From Streptomyces sp. KL109B (lineage in GTDB: Bacteria; Actinomycetota; Actinomycetes; Streptomycetales; Streptomycetaceae), in NCBI RefSeq assembly GCF_030766935.1, contig NZ_JASERL010000001.1:744001-808000 (forward strand): DNA of 64,000 bases. Direction: 5' to 3'. The notes below the pieces were generated by a model. That model ran no database searches. It saw only the letters and a list, made by a program, of their open reading frames with translations, and had not been told where the DNA came from. The first letter of the stretch is position 1. The number at the start of each line of letters is the position of its first letter. Shown here in pieces: positions 26,579-38,156 of the stretch. Both the position numbers and the translations under genes were made by a program.

Positions 26579-27850
26579 GTGAGCTGCAAGACTTCCGTCA
26601 TGAGCAACAGCGCGTCTGACTACTTGCCGACCATGCACTCCTCGACGCCCGCGGTCACCCTCGACGACGTCCGCGGCGCCCAGAAGATGCTCTCCGGGGT
26701 GGCGCGGGTGACGTCGATGGCGCACAGTCACCACCTCTCCCAGCTGGCCGGGACGCCGGTCCACCTCAAGTGCGAGAACCTTCAGCGCACCGGCTCCTTC
26801 AAGCTGCGCGGCGCGTACGTGCGGATCGCGGGCCTGCTGCCCGAGGAGCGGGCCGCCGGGGTGGTGGCCGCGAGCGCGGGCAACCACGCGCAGGGCGTGG
26901 CCCTCGCCTCCTCGCTCCTCGGCGTGCGCTCCACGGTGTTCATGCCGGTCGGCGCGCCTCTGCCGAAGGTCGCCGCGACCCGCGAGTACGGGGCCGAGGT
27001 GCGGCTGCACGGCCAGGTCGTCGACGAGACCCTCGCGGCGGCGCAGGAGTACGCCGAGGAGACCGGCGCCGTCTTCATCCACCCCTTCGACCACCCGGAC
27101 ATCGTCGCGGGGCAGGGCACGCTCGGCCTGGAGATCCTGGAGCAGTGCCCGGAGGTGCGCACGATCCTGGTGGGCGTCGGCGGCGGCGGGCTCGCGGCCG
27201 GCATCGCCGTCGCGGTGAAGGCGCTGCGGCCCGACGTGCGGGTGATCGGCGTGCAGGCGGCGGGTGCCGCCGCGTACCCGCCCTCGCTGGCCGCCGGGCA
27301 CCCGGTGGCGATCCCGTCCCCGGCGACGATGGCCGACGGCATCAAGGTGGGGCGGCCCGGCGACGTCCCGTTCGAGCTGGTCTGTGACCTCGTCGACGAC
27401 GTCGTCACGGTCTCCGAGGACGCGCTCTCCAGCGCCCTGCTGCTCTGCCTGGAGCGCGCCAAGCAGGTCGTCGAACCTGCGGGCGCGAGCCCCGTGGCGG
27501 CGCTGCTGAGCGAGCCCGGGGCCTTCGAGGGCCCGGTCGTCGCGCTCCTGTCCGGCGGCAACATCGACCCCCTCCTGATGCAGCGCGTCCTCACCCACGG
27601 CCTCGCCGCCGCGGGCCGCTACCTGTCGCTGCGGCTTCGCCTGCCCGACCGCCCCGGCGCCCTGGCCACGCTTCTCGGGGTGTTGTCAGTGGCCGACGCT
27701 AACGTCACCGACGTGAGCCACGTACGGACCGATCCGAGGCTCGGGCTCACGGAGGCGGAGGTGGAGCTGCACCTGGAGACGAAGGGCCCCGCGCACTGCG
27801 TCGAGGTCGCCGACGCGCTGCGGGAGGCGGGCTACACCGTCATCGAATAA
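26579..27850 (+). CDS. ilvA: Threonine ammonia-lyase (dehydratase) with C-terminal ACT-like domain
   Basis: A 423-aa PLP enzyme that deaminates threonine to 2-oxobutyrate, feeding isoleucine or propionyl-CoA. The PLP lysine is in RTGSFKLRGAY; the substrate loop is ASAGNHAQGVA, and the glycine-rich phosphate loop VGVGGGGLAAGIA. The last 80 residues form one ACT-like domain (RLPDRPGALATLLGVLS), so it belongs to the short TdcB-like group that may respond to amino acids or be feedback-insensitive. GTG 26579 has GAGAGG 8 bases upstream; ATG 26600 is an alternative with no ribosome site. Confidence 0.92.
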   Translation: MSCKTSVMSNSASDYLPTMHSSTPAVTLDDVRGAQKMLSGVARVTSMAHSHHLSQLAGTPVHLKCENLQRTGSFKLRGAYVRIAGLLPEERAAGVVAASAGNHAQGVALASSLLGVRSTVFMPVGAPLPKVAATREYGAEVRLHGQVVDETLAAAQEYAEETGAVFIHPFDHPDIVAGQGTLGLEILEQCPEVRTILVGVGGGGLAAGIAVAVKALRPDVRVIGVQAAGAAAYPPSLAAGHPVAIPSPATMADGIKVGRPGDVPFELVCDLVDDVVTVSEDALSSALLLCLERAKQVVEPAGASPVAALLSEPGAFEGPVVALLSGGNIDPLLMQRVLTHGLAAAGRYLSLRLRLPDRPGALATLLGVLSVADANVTDVSHVRTDPRLGLTEAEVELHLETKGPAHCVEVADALREAGYTVIE

Positions 27851-27909
27851 TCCCGTGGCGGTACGCGATACATCGCGATAGCGTTCTCCTCGCACAGTGC
27901 GTTTCAGCC

Positions 27910-27940
27910 TTTGCCGGGCGCCCGAAACCCGGCAAATTTA
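27910..27940 (+). terminator. Intrinsic terminator after the threonine dehydratase gene
   Basis: TTTGCCGGG (27910-27918) pairs with CCCGGCAAA (27928-27936), with 9 bases between and TTTA after. It separates the gene from the ABC transporter operon that starts at 27985 after GGGGGAA. Confidence 0.75.
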
Positions 27941-27984
27941 CACTTTCCTCACATAGGAAGTCACCCACACACTGGGGGAACCAC

Positions 27985-29007
27985 ATGCCAGGCGCCATCT
28001 ACGCCGAAGGTCTGGTGAAGACCTTCGGCGACGTAAAGGCTCTGGACGGCGTCGATCTGGACGTACCGGAGGGCACGGTCCTCGGCCTGCTGGGGCCGAA
28101 CGGGGCGGGGAAGACGACGGCCGTGCGCTGCCTGACGACCCTGCTCACACCGGACAGCGGCAAGGCGGTCGTCGCGGGTATCGACGTACTGAAGCACCCG
28201 AACGAAGTGCGCCGCTCCATCGGCCTGTCCGGCCAGTTCGCCGCGGTCGACGAATACCTGACGGGGCGGGAGAACCTGCAGATGGTCGGGCAGCTGTACC
28301 AGCTGTCCAAGAAGGACGCGAAGCGTCGGGCGGGCGAGCTCCTGGACCGCTTCCACCTCGCGGACGCGGCGGACCGCCCCTCCAAGACGTACTCCGGCGG
28401 CATGCGCCGCCGCCTCGACCTCGCGGCGGCCCTGGTCGTATCGCCGCCCGTGATGTTCATGGACGAGCCGACGACCGGGCTCGACCCGTACAACCGGCAG
28501 CAATTGTGGGACGTGATCCAGGAGTTGGTCGCGGGCGGTACGACACTGCTCCTGACGACCCAGTACCTGGAAGAGGCCGACCACCTCGCGCACGACATCT
28601 GCGTCGTGGACCACGGCCGCGTCATCGCCCGCGGCACCGCCGACCAGCTCAAGGCGCAGACCGGCGGCGAGCGCGTCGAGGTCGTCGTGCACGAGCGCGA
28701 GCACATCGACACGGCGCGCGCCGTCTTGAGTAAATACAGCCTCGCCGGCTTCGGCAAGGGCGAGGCCACCGTCGACCAGCACACCCGCAAGCTGACCGTC
28801 CCGGTCACCGGAGGCGCGAAGCTCCTCGCGGAGGTCATCCGGGACCTGGACGCCCGCGGCATCGAGATCGACGACATCGGGCTGCGCCGCCCGACCCTGG
28901 ACGACGTGTTCATCTCGCTGACCGGCCATGTCGCCGAGGAACCCGAGGCGTCCGACGCGGCTGAGGCGGCCGAAGCGGCCGAGGACCCGAAGGGGGCGAA
29001 GAAATGA
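27985..29007 (+). CDS. DrrA-type ABC exporter ATP-binding protein
   Basis: A 340-aa ATPase of the daunorubicin-resistance (DrrA) family. Walker A GPNGAGKTT, Q-loop LSGQFAAVD, signature YSGGMRRRLDLA, Walker B VMFMDEPTTGLD, and the switch His is replaced in this stretch by TTQYLEEAD, as in other DrrA proteins. The characteristic DrrA C-terminal region (VHEREHIDTARAVLSKY) is followed by an Ala/Glu-rich tail. It pairs with the permease at 29004 (ATGA overlap). Exported compound unknown; the family carries drugs and lipids. Confidence 0.94.
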   Translation: MPGAIYAEGLVKTFGDVKALDGVDLDVPEGTVLGLLGPNGAGKTTAVRCLTTLLTPDSGKAVVAGIDVLKHPNEVRRSIGLSGQFAAVDEYLTGRENLQMVGQLYQLSKKDAKRRAGELLDRFHLADAADRPSKTYSGGMRRRLDLAAALVVSPPVMFMDEPTTGLDPYNRQQLWDVIQELVAGGTTLLLTTQYLEEADHLAHDICVVDHGRVIARGTADQLKAQTGGERVEVVVHEREHIDTARAVLSKYSLAGFGKGEATVDQHTRKLTVPVTGGAKLLAEVIRDLDARGIEIDDIGLRRPTLDDVFISLTGHVAEEPEASDAAEAAEAAEDPKGAKK

Positions 29008-29810
29008 GCGCCTGGAGCGACTCCCTGGTCGTCGGCAAGCGGAACCTGATCCGGATGACCCGGATCCCCGAGATGATCCTCTTCGGGATCATCCAGCCGG
29101 TGATGTTCGTGGTCCTGTTCACGTACGTCTTCGGCGGCTCGATCGCCATCCCCGGCGCCGGAGTAAGTGCCGGTGCCTACAAGGAATTCCTGATGGCGGG
29201 CATCTTCGCCCAGACCGTCACCTTCGCCACGGCGGGCGCGGGCGCGGGCATCGCCGACGACATGCACAAGGGCCTCATCGACCGGTTCCGCTCGCTGCCC
29301 ATGGCGCGCGGCGCGGTGCTCACGGGCCGCACCCTCGCCGACCTCGTGCAGACGGCCGTGACGCTGGTCGTGCTGGCGCTGGTGGCGCTGCTCGTCGGGT
29401 GGCGTACGCACACGAACATCGCGGAGGTGCTCGCCGGGTTCGGCCTGCTCCTGCTGCTCGGCTACGCGTTCACATGGATCGGCGCGCTGATCGGCCTGAC
29501 CGTGCGCACGCCAGAGGCGGCGACCTCCGGCGGCCTGATCTGGCTGTTCCCGCTGACGTTCATCTCGAACGCGTTCGTGCCGGTGAACGGCATGCCGAGG
29601 TTCCTTCAGTACGTCGCCGAGTGGAACCCGTTCAGTGCCACGGTGTCGGCGTCCCGTGAGCTGTTCGGCAACACGATCGACGGCGTACCGAAGTCCCTGA
29701 CCGGCGCCTGGCCGATGGAGCACCCGATCTGGGCCTCCCTGATCTGGTCCGTCGTGATCATCCTGGTCTTCCGCACCCTCGCGGTCCGCAAGTACCGCAC
29801 CGCGGCCTGA
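29004..29810 (+). CDS. DrrB-type ABC transporter permease
   Basis: A 268-aa ABC-2 membrane protein with six predicted helices, including PEMILFGIIQPVMFVVLFTY and the LLLLGYAFTWIGALIGLTV segment. The GLIWLFPLTFISNAFVPV motif near residue 180 is typical of ABC-2 permeases. Start ATG 29004 overlaps the ATPase stop, so the two subunits are co-translated as an exporter. A bidirectional terminator follows. Confidence 0.93.
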   Translation: MSAWSDSLVVGKRNLIRMTRIPEMILFGIIQPVMFVVLFTYVFGGSIAIPGAGVSAGAYKEFLMAGIFAQTVTFATAGAGAGIADDMHKGLIDRFRSLPMARGAVLTGRTLADLVQTAVTLVVLALVALLVGWRTHTNIAEVLAGFGLLLLLGYAFTWIGALIGLTVRTPEAATSGGLIWLFPLTFISNAFVPVNGMPRFLQYVAEWNPFSATVSASRELFGNTIDGVPKSLTGAWPMEHPIWASLIWSVVIILVFRTLAVRKYRTAA

Positions 29811-29815
29811 CGCCG

Positions 29816-29867
29816 ACATACGACGAGGCCCCCGCGGCGTGCACACCGCGGGGGCCTCGTCGTATGT
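29816..29867. terminator. Bidirectional terminator between drrB-like gene and greA
   Basis: A perfect 22-bp stem (left arm starts ACATACGACGAGG at 29816; right arm ends CGTATGT at 29867) with an 8-base loop lies between convergent genes. It is one of the strongest hairpins in the window. Confidence 0.9.
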
Positions 29868-29876
29868 CCAAGAGCG

Positions 29877-30374
29877 TCAGCCGTTGAAGGGCTCCGCCTT
29901 GAGGATCCGGACCGAGGCCTTCTTGCCGTTCGGCAGTTCGTACTCGACGTCCTCGCCGACCTTGTGGCCGTTGACGCCCGTGCCGAGCGGCGACTGCGGC
30001 GAGTAGGTCTCGAACTCGCTGCTCGCGTACTCGCGGGAGGCCAGCAGGAACTCCAGGGTGTCGTCCTCGTCGCCGTCGAAGGCGATCGTGACGACCGTGC
30101 CGGGCGCGACCACACCGGTCGCCGCCGGGGCCTCGCCGACCTTGGCCTTCTCCAGGAGCTGAGTCAGCTGGCGGATGCGGAGCTCTTGCTTGCCCTGCTC
30201 CTCCTTGGCCGCGTGGTACCCGCCGTTCTCCCGCAGGTCGCCCTCCTCGCGCGCGGCCGCGATCTTCGCGGTGACTTCCTCGCGCGCGGGACCAGACAGG
30301 TACGCCAGCTCGTCCTTGAGCTTGGTGTACGCCTCCTGCGTCAGCCAGGTGACGTCTTCGCTGGTCTGGGTCAC
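29877..30374 (-). CDS. greA: Transcription elongation factor GreA
   Basis: A 165-aa GreA that rescues backtracked RNA polymerase by stimulating transcript cleavage. The N-terminal coiled coil (TQEAYTKLKDELAYL; VTAKIAAAREEGDLRENGGY) has the acidic loop residues expected at its tip. The C-terminal FKBP-like domain reads VAPGTVVTIAFDGDEDD and SPLGTGVNGHKVGE. GTG 30374 is selected because GAGGAG lies 8 bases ahead; ORF upstream of it has no ribosome site. It is monocistronic and convergent with the exporter. Confidence 0.95.
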   Translation of the reverse strand: MTQTSEDVTWLTQEAYTKLKDELAYLSGPAREEVTAKIAAAREEGDLRENGGYHAAKEEQGKQELRIRQLTQLLEKAKVGEAPAATGVVAPGTVVTIAFDGDEDDTLEFLLASREYASSEFETYSPQSPLGTGVNGHKVGEDVEYELPNGKKASVRILKAEPFNG

Positions 30375-30528
30375 AGGTCGCTCCTCGTAGGTACTGGGTA
30401 TACAAAGCATCGCCCTACCCAGAAGGATGTTCCCTACTGAGTGGGCGAAACCACGAGCCTAACAATTCAGACGTAAAAGGGGGAGGACAAAAGCCACCGG
30501 TGTTCCATCGGTGCAGGTCAGGTGCAGG

Positions 30529-30933
30529 TCAGTCGGCGTGACAGCCGAGCAGCTCCGCCGACGTTCCCCGGCCCGCCGTCTTCAGCGTGACGACCTTGTC
30601 GATCCGCTCGGTCTTCTGGTCGAAGCGGAAGTCGGCGCGGCCCACCTCGGCGCCGTCCGCGCTCTGCGAGCGGATCGTGCAGTAGCCGGTGGCGTCCGTG
30701 TCCTTGCGGATCTCCATGTGGACCTGGACGTTGTGCTTGTTCGTGTCGAAGGCGATGACCTCGCCGCTGAACTTGCTGCCGCCGACCACGTAGTACCAGC
30801 CGAACCAGATCATCAGCGCCGCGAACAGGGTGCCGAGCACGATCCCGGTGATCTTCAGCTTGCGGTCGGCGCGGGCGTCGGCGGAGCGCGAGGATCCGTA
30901 TCGGCCCTCGGGCAACTGCTGCACGGCGCTCAT
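30529..30933 (-). CDS. DUF4307-like actinobacterial membrane protein
   Basis: A 134-aa protein with one TM helix (ITGIVLGTLFAALMIWFGWYYV) after a short cytoplasmic part. Its extracytoplasmic domain of about 75 residues has two Cys (GYCTIRSQS and LLGCHAD), which could form a disulfide. The order greA–DUF4307–mca is recalled as conserved in actinobacteria. No biochemical role is known. ATG 30933 has GAGAGGA upstream. It is divergent from mca. Confidence 0.85.
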   Translation of the reverse strand: MSAVQQLPEGRYGSSRSADARADRKLKITGIVLGTLFAALMIWFGWYYVVGGSKFSGEVIAFDTNKHNVQVHMEIRKDTDATGYCTIRSQSADGAEVGRADFRFDQKTERIDKVVTLKTAGRGTSAELLGCHAD

Positions 30934-31076
30934 CGGCCGGTTCCTCTCGTAACGCCCGACATGTTCAGGATGTTGTACGGGCACCGGAATTTTCCGCCCC
31001 CCGGCTTACGTCACTATAGAAGCCGCCCATTGCGCATCACGTACCCGGGCGTCCGTATCTCACCGAGGATCTTGTC

Positions 31077-31958
31077 TTGACTGAGCAGCTGCGACTGATG
31101 GCCGTTCACGCCCACCCCGACGACGAGTCGTCGAAGGGCGCGGCCACCATGGCCAAGTACGTGTCCGAGGGGGTGGACGTGCACGTCGTGACCTGCACGG
31201 GCGGCGAGCGCGGCTCCATCCTCAACCCGAAGCTCCAGGGGGACAAGTACGTCGAGGAGAACATCCGGGAGGTCCGCCGCAAGGAGATGGACGAGGCGCG
31301 CGAGATCCTCGGCGTCAAGCAGGACTGGCTGGGATTCGTCGACTCGGGACTGCCCGAGGGCGACCCGCTGCCGCCGCTGCCCGAGGGCTGCTTCGCCCTG
31401 GAGGACGTCGACCATGCGGCCGGCGCCCTGGTCAAGCAGATCCGCAGTTTCCGTCCGCAGGTCATCACGACGTACGACGAGAACGGCGGCTACCCGCACC
31501 CCGACCACATCATGACCCACAAGATCTCGATGGTGGCCTTCGACGGAGCGGCCGACGCCGAGAAGTACCCCGAGGCCGAGTTCGGCCCCGTCTACCAGCC
31601 GCGCAAGCTCTACTACAACCAGGGCTTCAACCGGCCGCGCACCGAGGCGCTGCACAACGCGCTCATCGGGCGCGGCATGGAATCCCCGTACGGGGACTGG
31701 CTCAAGCGCTGGGACGACATGGCGCGCACCGAGCGCACGCTGACCACGCACATTCCGTGCGCCGACTTCTTCGAGATCCGTGACAAGGCGCTGATCGCGC
31801 ACGCCACGCAGATCGACCCCGACGGCGGCTGGTTCCGCGTGCCGATGGAGATCCAGCAGGAGGTCTGGCCGACCGAGGAGTACGAGCTCGCGCGCTCCCT
31901 CGTCGAGACTTCCATCCCCGAGGACGACCTCTTCGCGGGCATCCGACACAATGCCTGA
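31077..31958 (+). CDS. mca: Mycothiol S-conjugate amidase
   Basis: A 293-aa zinc amidase that cleaves mycothiol conjugates of toxins and drugs into a mercapturic acid and glucosaminyl-inositol. The metal ligands are His and Asp in VHAHPDDESS and His in YPHPDHIMTH. Other conserved blocks are CTGGERGS and FYxPRKLYYNQGF-like sequence. The length and the absence of MshB features support Mca over the deacetylase MshB. Start TTG 31077 has GAGGAT upstream. The next gene begins inside its last codons. Confidence 0.94.
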   Translation: MTEQLRLMAVHAHPDDESSKGAATMAKYVSEGVDVHVVTCTGGERGSILNPKLQGDKYVEENIREVRRKEMDEAREILGVKQDWLGFVDSGLPEGDPLPPLPEGCFALEDVDHAAGALVKQIRSFRPQVITTYDENGGYPHPDHIMTHKISMVAFDGAADAEKYPEAEFGPVYQPRKLYYNQGFNRPRTEALHNALIGRGMESPYGDWLKRWDDMARTERTLTTHIPCADFFEIRDKALIAHATQIDPDGGWFRVPMEIQQEVWPTEEYELARSLVETSIPEDDLFAGIRHNA

Positions 31959-32196
31959 TGTGAACGCGAATCTGGCATTGACCCATCTCGTCCCCCTTGC
32001 CGCCAAGGAGGTCGACGAGAACAAGGTGACTCCGGGTGTCCTCGGCTTCATCGTCTTCGCCGTGATGGCCGTCGCCGTCTGGGGCCTGATGAAGTCGATG
32101 AACCGGCACATGGGCAAGGTCGACTTCAAGGAGAAGTCGGACGAGCCCGCCGGTGCGGCGAGCGGCAAGGGCGACACCGGCAAGTCGACCGCCTGA
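31951..32196 (+). CDS. Small single-pass membrane protein downstream of mca
   Basis: An 81-aa protein of unknown function. One TM helix (VLGFIVFAVMAVAVWGLM) is preceded by a short outside segment and followed by a basic and then Gly/Ser-rich cytoplasmic tail (MNRHMGKVDFKEK). It overlaps mca by 8 bases and is followed by a terminator, so the two form one operon. Confidence 0.85.
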   Translation: MPDVNANLALTHLVPLAAKEVDENKVTPGVLGFIVFAVMAVAVWGLMKSMNRHMGKVDFKEKSDEPAGAASGKGDTGKSTA

Positions 32197-32203
32197 ACGG
32201 CAC

Positions 32204-32233
32204 CGGCCCCGCGCCCGAGTGCGCGCGGGGCCG
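32204..32233 (+). terminator. Terminator of the mca operon
   Basis: CGGCCCCGCGC (32204-32214) and GCGCGGGGCCG (32223-32233) form an 11-bp stem with an 8-base loop, 7 bases after the stop codon. Confidence 0.75.
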
Positions 32234-32282
32234 TCGCGCGGTGTGCCGCGCGGCGCCGGCCTGACATGTTCAGGGCGAGGTG

Positions 32283-35200
32283 TCAGGGCGCGGGGTGTGC
32301 GCCCTCGGTGACCCCCATCACGTCCCGCGCATGCCGGTTCGGCACCATGCCCAGACGCCACGCCTGCCAGCCCGCGTCCAGGTCCACGCCCCGCTCCAGG
32401 AGCAACTGGTACGCCTCCACGTAGTCGTCGAGCTTGCCGTCGCGTGCCGGGTGCGAGGCGGCGGCGAGCCGGGACAGCTCCTCCTGGGCGACCGCCGTGC
32501 CGACCTCCGAACCGCCGGGCGAGGCGTACGGGAGGAGGGTGCAGCGCAGGAACGTCGCCCAGTCCTCGCCCCGCCGGTCCCCGTACCCGGCGAACAGGCC
32601 CGCCGCCTCCTCGCACAGCTCCATCGCCTGCCCGAGCCGCGCGTTGCCCGCGTCGACCACCGCCAGCTCCAGACACGTCCACGCCTCGCCGTGCGGGACG
32701 CCGATGCGCTGGAAGTCGGCGCGCGCGTCCATCAGGAGCTGCCGTGCGAACCCGGAGTTGCGCAGTGAGCCGGTCTGCGCGGCCCGTTCGTCGCGGGTGA
32801 CGCGCGCCGAGTGGTGCCGGGCGCAGGCCAGGCCGTACACATCGCGCATCCGGGAGAACATCGTGCGCGAACGCTCCAGTTCACGGACCGCCTGATCGAG
32901 GCTGCCGGCCTCCTCAAGGGCCTGCCCCAGGTAGTAGTACGACCAGGCCTCGCCGCGCGCGTCCTCGCTCTCGCGGTGCCGGGACGCAGCCTGGCGCAGG
33001 CCGTCGACCGCGGCCGACGCCTCACCGTCGACGAGCCGGGCGCGGGCCAGCTGGGTCAGCGCCCAGGCCTGGCCGCGGCCGTCACGGGTGCGCCCGTACA
33101 GGTCGAGCGCCGCCCGCAACTCCTCCTCGGCGCGCGCCACATCGCCCATCCGCAGGCACAGCTGGCCGAGCTGGAAGTGCGCCCAGGCCTCGCCGTGCAG
33201 CGACTCGTTCTCGCGGTGCAGGGCGAACGCGTCGGTGAGCAGGGCCAGGGACTCGCGCGGGTGGGCGCGGTCCCGCTCGACCGCCGCGAGGGCGTGCAGC
33301 GTCCAGCCCCGGTCGCCCTTCGTCTCCGGCGTGGTCTGGAGGTCGAGAGCCTCCCTCAACTTCGCGGCCGCCTCGTTGAGTTGGCCCTGGTGGTGCAGGG
33401 TGATGCCGAGGGAGCACAGGGCGCGGGCCTCGCCCGCACTGTGGTGCGCCTCGCGGTAGAGGTCGACCACCGAGGACAGCGTCGTACGCGCCTTGTCGAG
33501 CTCGCCGAGCTGGCGGGCCGCGATGCCCGTGCGCCACTGGACCGAGCGCATGAGCAGGCCCTGGTCGATGGAGTGCGTCAACTCCTGTATCTCGCCGAGC
33601 CGGTAGAGGTCGCCGCGCAGCAGGCAGTAGTCGCACAGCGCGCCGAGCAGGCCGAGGACCGCGTCCTGATTGACGCCCTCCGCGTGCCGCAGCGCCGCCG
33701 TGATGAAGCTCGACTCGTCGTCCAGCCAGCGCAGCGCCGCGTCCAGGGACGTGAACCCGTGCGGCCCGGTCTGGCCCGCGCGCGTCGACATGTTGCCGTC
33801 GACGAGGCGGATCACCGAGTCGGCGAGGTCCGCGTAGTTCTGGATCAGGCGCTCCTGCGCTGCCGTCCGCTCCGCCGGCTCCTCCTCGTCGGCGAGGCGG
33901 GCCTGCGCGAAGTCGCGCACCAGGTCGTGCAGCCGGTAGCGGCTGCCGCGCACATGGTCGACGAGGCCGGCCCCGGCCAGCGCCGTCAGATGCCGCTTCG
34001 CCTCCGTGCTGTCCGTGGCGAGCAGCGCCGCCGCGGCAGCCGCGCCGAGCGAGGCGCGCCCGGCGAGCGCGAGCCGCCGAAGCAGCCGCCTGCCCTGCTC
34101 GGACTGGTCGGAGTAGCGCAGCCACAGCACCCGGTCGACCGCGGCCACCGGACCGTACGCGCCGAGGTCGGCGGCGAGCTGACGCGTCGTACGCGGACCG
34201 ATCGCGGAGCCCGCGATCCGCAGCGCCAACGGCAGACCGTCGCACAACTCCCGTACGGCATCCGAGGATTCGGCATCGTAGGGGCCGGTCGTATCCTGCG
34301 CCGCCGCCCGCAGCAACTCCTCCGCGCCCGCCGCGTCCAGCGCCCGCACCGGCAGGTCGTGCACCCAGGCCGGGGTGTCGCCGCCGAGGTCGAGGGGCTC
34401 GCGCGAGGTGACGATCACGAGGCTGTCGGAGCGCTCGGGGACCAGCGCGCGGACCTGCTCGGCGCTCGCCGCGTCGTCGAGGACGATCGTCACCGGAAGC
34501 CCCGCCAAATGCTGGTGATACAGCTCGCTGAGCCGCTTGACCTGCTGCTCCTGCGAGGACCGCTCCCGGAACAGCAGCTGCTCGCGCGGCGCGCCGAGCC
34601 GGTTGAGGAGGTGCAGCAGGGCGTCCCGCGTGGGCAGCGCAGGCGCGTCCGGGCGGTCGCCGCGCAGATCCACCACGCACGCCCCGCGGAACTGGTCCCG
34701 CAGCGCGTGCGCCGCGCGCACCGCGAGCGTGGTCCGGCCGGATCCCGGTTCGCCGTGCAGCACCACCACGGTCGGCCGGGTCTCGGTGCTGGCGCGCGCC
34801 GCGTGCACCCACTGCGCGATCTGTGACATGGCGGTCCGCCGACCCGCGAACGGCCCCTCCGGCTCCGGGAGTTGACCGAACGATTGCTCAAGTACGCTCC
34901 TGCGGCGCGCCTCCGCGCTCTTGTTGGTCCTGCGCAACTGAGGCGTCGACGCCTTCTTCGACGTGCCAGTGCTGGCGGCGAGCACCCGCTGCTGATCGAG
35001 GAACGGCCGTATCCCCCGCACCTCCAGCGCCGTCAGCCACTGCAGGCGCAGCTGCTCCGGCCCGCCCGGCTGATTGCGCGCCCCGGCGCTGCGGTTCGCC
35101 GCCGGCACGTGCGCGGCGGTCACCTTCACGACGGTCATGGCGGAGCCGAGCACCGCGACGGCGGCCCCCGCTCCCAGCGCGACCCCCGTCCCCGTGCCGA

Positions 35201-35495
35201 GCAGCATGTCGGCGAACGTCGCGGTGACCGCCCCAACTCCCGTCACCATCAAGGGAGTCGAGCCCCGCTCCTGCGCGAACCGCTGCCCGAACGTCATCTG
35301 CCCCGCGTCCGCCTCGTCGAGGGCCCGCGTGAACGCGTCGTACTCGTCGGCCGCGCTGCGCCCCATGGCGTCGAGCGCGCCCTTCGCCCGCGACAGCAGC
35401 ACGGCACCGTCCGCGCGCCCGCCGGAGCGCCGCACCTCTTCCTCCACGGCCCGAGCCAACAGCCGTTCGGCTTCCGCCCGATGGCTGTCCCGCAT
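32283..35495 (-). CDS. STAND NTPase: N-terminal membrane segments, NB-ARC, TPR array
   Basis: A 1070-aa protein. The first 75 residues are charged helices ([20 protein letters not shown]). A glycine-rich hydrophobic region follows that could span the membrane twice ([36 protein letters not shown]). Next come a linker, an NB-ARC domain, a winged-helix stretch, and TPRs to the end. In the P-loop [11 protein letters not shown] the invariant Lys is Arg (codon at 34734-34736); Walker B is [10 protein letters not shown]. There is no SARP DNA-binding or TIR domain. The shape resembles regulators and bacterial immune STANDs. ATG 35495 has GGAGGGGGAG 6 bases upstream. Role unknown. Confidence 0.85.
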   Translation of the reverse strand: MRDSHRAEAERLLARAVEEEVRRSGGRADGAVLLSRAKGALDAMGRSAADEYDAFTRALDEADAGQMTFGQRFAQERGSTPLMVTGVGAVTATFADMLLGTGTGVALGAGAAVAVLGSAMTVVKVTAAHVPAANRSAGARNQPGGPEQLRLQWLTALEVRGIRPFLDQQRVLAASTGTSKKASTPQLRRTNKSAEARRRSVLEQSFGQLPEPEGPFAGRRTAMSQIAQWVHAARASTETRPTVVVLHGEPGSGRTTLAVRAAHALRDQFRGACVVDLRGDRPDAPALPTRDALLHLLNRLGAPREQLLFRERSSQEQQVKRLSELYHQHLAGLPVTIVLDDAASAEQVRALVPERSDSLVIVTSREPLDLGGDTPAWVHDLPVRALDAAGAEELLRAAAQDTTGPYDAESSDAVRELCDGLPLALRIAGSAIGPRTTRQLAADLGAYGPVAAVDRVLWLRYSDQSEQGRRLLRRLALAGRASLGAAAAAALLATDSTEAKRHLTALAGAGLVDHVRGSRYRLHDLVRDFAQARLADEEEPAERTAAQERLIQNYADLADSVIRLVDGNMSTRAGQTGPHGFTSLDAALRWLDDESSFITAALRHAEGVNQDAVLGLLGALCDYCLLRGDLYRLGEIQELTHSIDQGLLMRSVQWRTGIAARQLGELDKARTTLSSVVDLYREAHHSAGEARALCSLGITLHHQGQLNEAAAKLREALDLQTTPETKGDRGWTLHALAAVERDRAHPRESLALLTDAFALHRENESLHGEAWAHFQLGQLCLRMGDVARAEEELRAALDLYGRTRDGRGQAWALTQLARARLVDGEASAAVDGLRQAASRHRESEDARGEAWSYYYLGQALEEAGSLDQAVRELERSRTMFSRMRDVYGLACARHHSARVTRDERAAQTGSLRNSGFARQLLMDARADFQRIGVPHGEAWTCLELAVVDAGNARLGQAMELCEEAAGLFAGYGDRRGEDWATFLRCTLLPYASPGGSEVGTAVAQEELSRLAAASHPARDGKLDDYVEAYQLLLERGVDLDAGWQAWRLGMVPNRHARDVMGVTEGAHPAP

Positions 35496-35668
35496 CTTCG
35501 CTCCCCCTCCGGTGGCGACCATACGGGTCAAGTGTGCTGCGTACGGGGTGGCTGCGCGAGGGTCCCGGGGATCGGAGACGTCTCCGTGACCCTGCGCGCT
35601 GCGCGCGGCGTCCGGCGCGGCGCGACGGTCCCACCGTAGGGTCCCGCCCCTGTGAGAGGCTGGATGGC

Positions 35669-37699
<2,031 letters not shown>

Positions 37700-37711
37700 T
37701 ACGGGATTTAA

Positions 37712-37909
37712 GCGAACACCTCAACAAAATCACAGAATCCTCATGTTCTCGTGTACGGCGACACCCAGCGCATCACCGTCGACCGCCCCATCGCCAAGGC
37801 CGAGTTGATCCGCCCGGCGACCGTCACGCACTCCTCCGACCCCGACCAGCGGTACGTGGACCTGCCGCGCCCAAGTCCGAGCGTCCGAAGCGGACTTCGG
37901 CCCCGGTGA
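37712..37909 (+). pseudogene. Fragment of a DUF1929-type (galactose-oxidase-like C-terminal) domain
   Basis: The open frame from 37712 has no start or upstream domain but encodes a run VYGDTQRITVDRPIAKAELI followed by THSSDPDQRYVDL. That is the typical C-terminal beta domain of galactose/glyoxal oxidase-like proteins, where the HSSDxDQR motif recurs. Only about 50 residues remain, and the last ten are frameshifted. It is probably a remnant of a deleted oxidase. No radical-copper residues are present. Confidence 0.55.
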
Positions 37910-38136
37910 GCCCCGCCGTCTCCGGCTGCGACCGGCACTACGGCTCCGCGAACGTGTGCGTACCGACCGTGTTCCCGCCGCGGGTGAAGGCGACCACGAA
38001 GGCGCGGTGCGCGTGGCTGGAGGGCCAGGGCTACGGGCGGCTCAAGGTGAACGGGAAGGACGACCCGCTGCGGCTCGACCCGGACGGGGGCGGGTGGGCG
38101 TGTGAGCGACGCGTGACTGGTGCCCTGGAGTCCTAG
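37906..38136 (+). CDS. C-terminal part of a small cysteine-containing protein, possibly a remnant
   Basis: The frame from GTG 37906 encodes 76 aa including GCDRHYGSANVCVPTVFPP, RCAWLEGQGYGRLKVNG and DPLRLDPDGGGWAC. The four cysteines and this pattern recall the tail of streptomycete secreted proteins, from memory. Upstream, the frame stays open through a Pro/Lys linker (KSERPKRTSAPV) but then overlaps the fragment at 37712-37909 with no signal peptide. It may be a broken gene fused to debris. Confidence 0.45.
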   Translation: MSPAVSGCDRHYGSANVCVPTVFPPRVKATTKARCAWLEGQGYGRLKVNGKDDPLRLDPDGGGWACERRVTGALES

Positions 38137-38156
38137 AGCCCTAGACCCCTGGAGTC

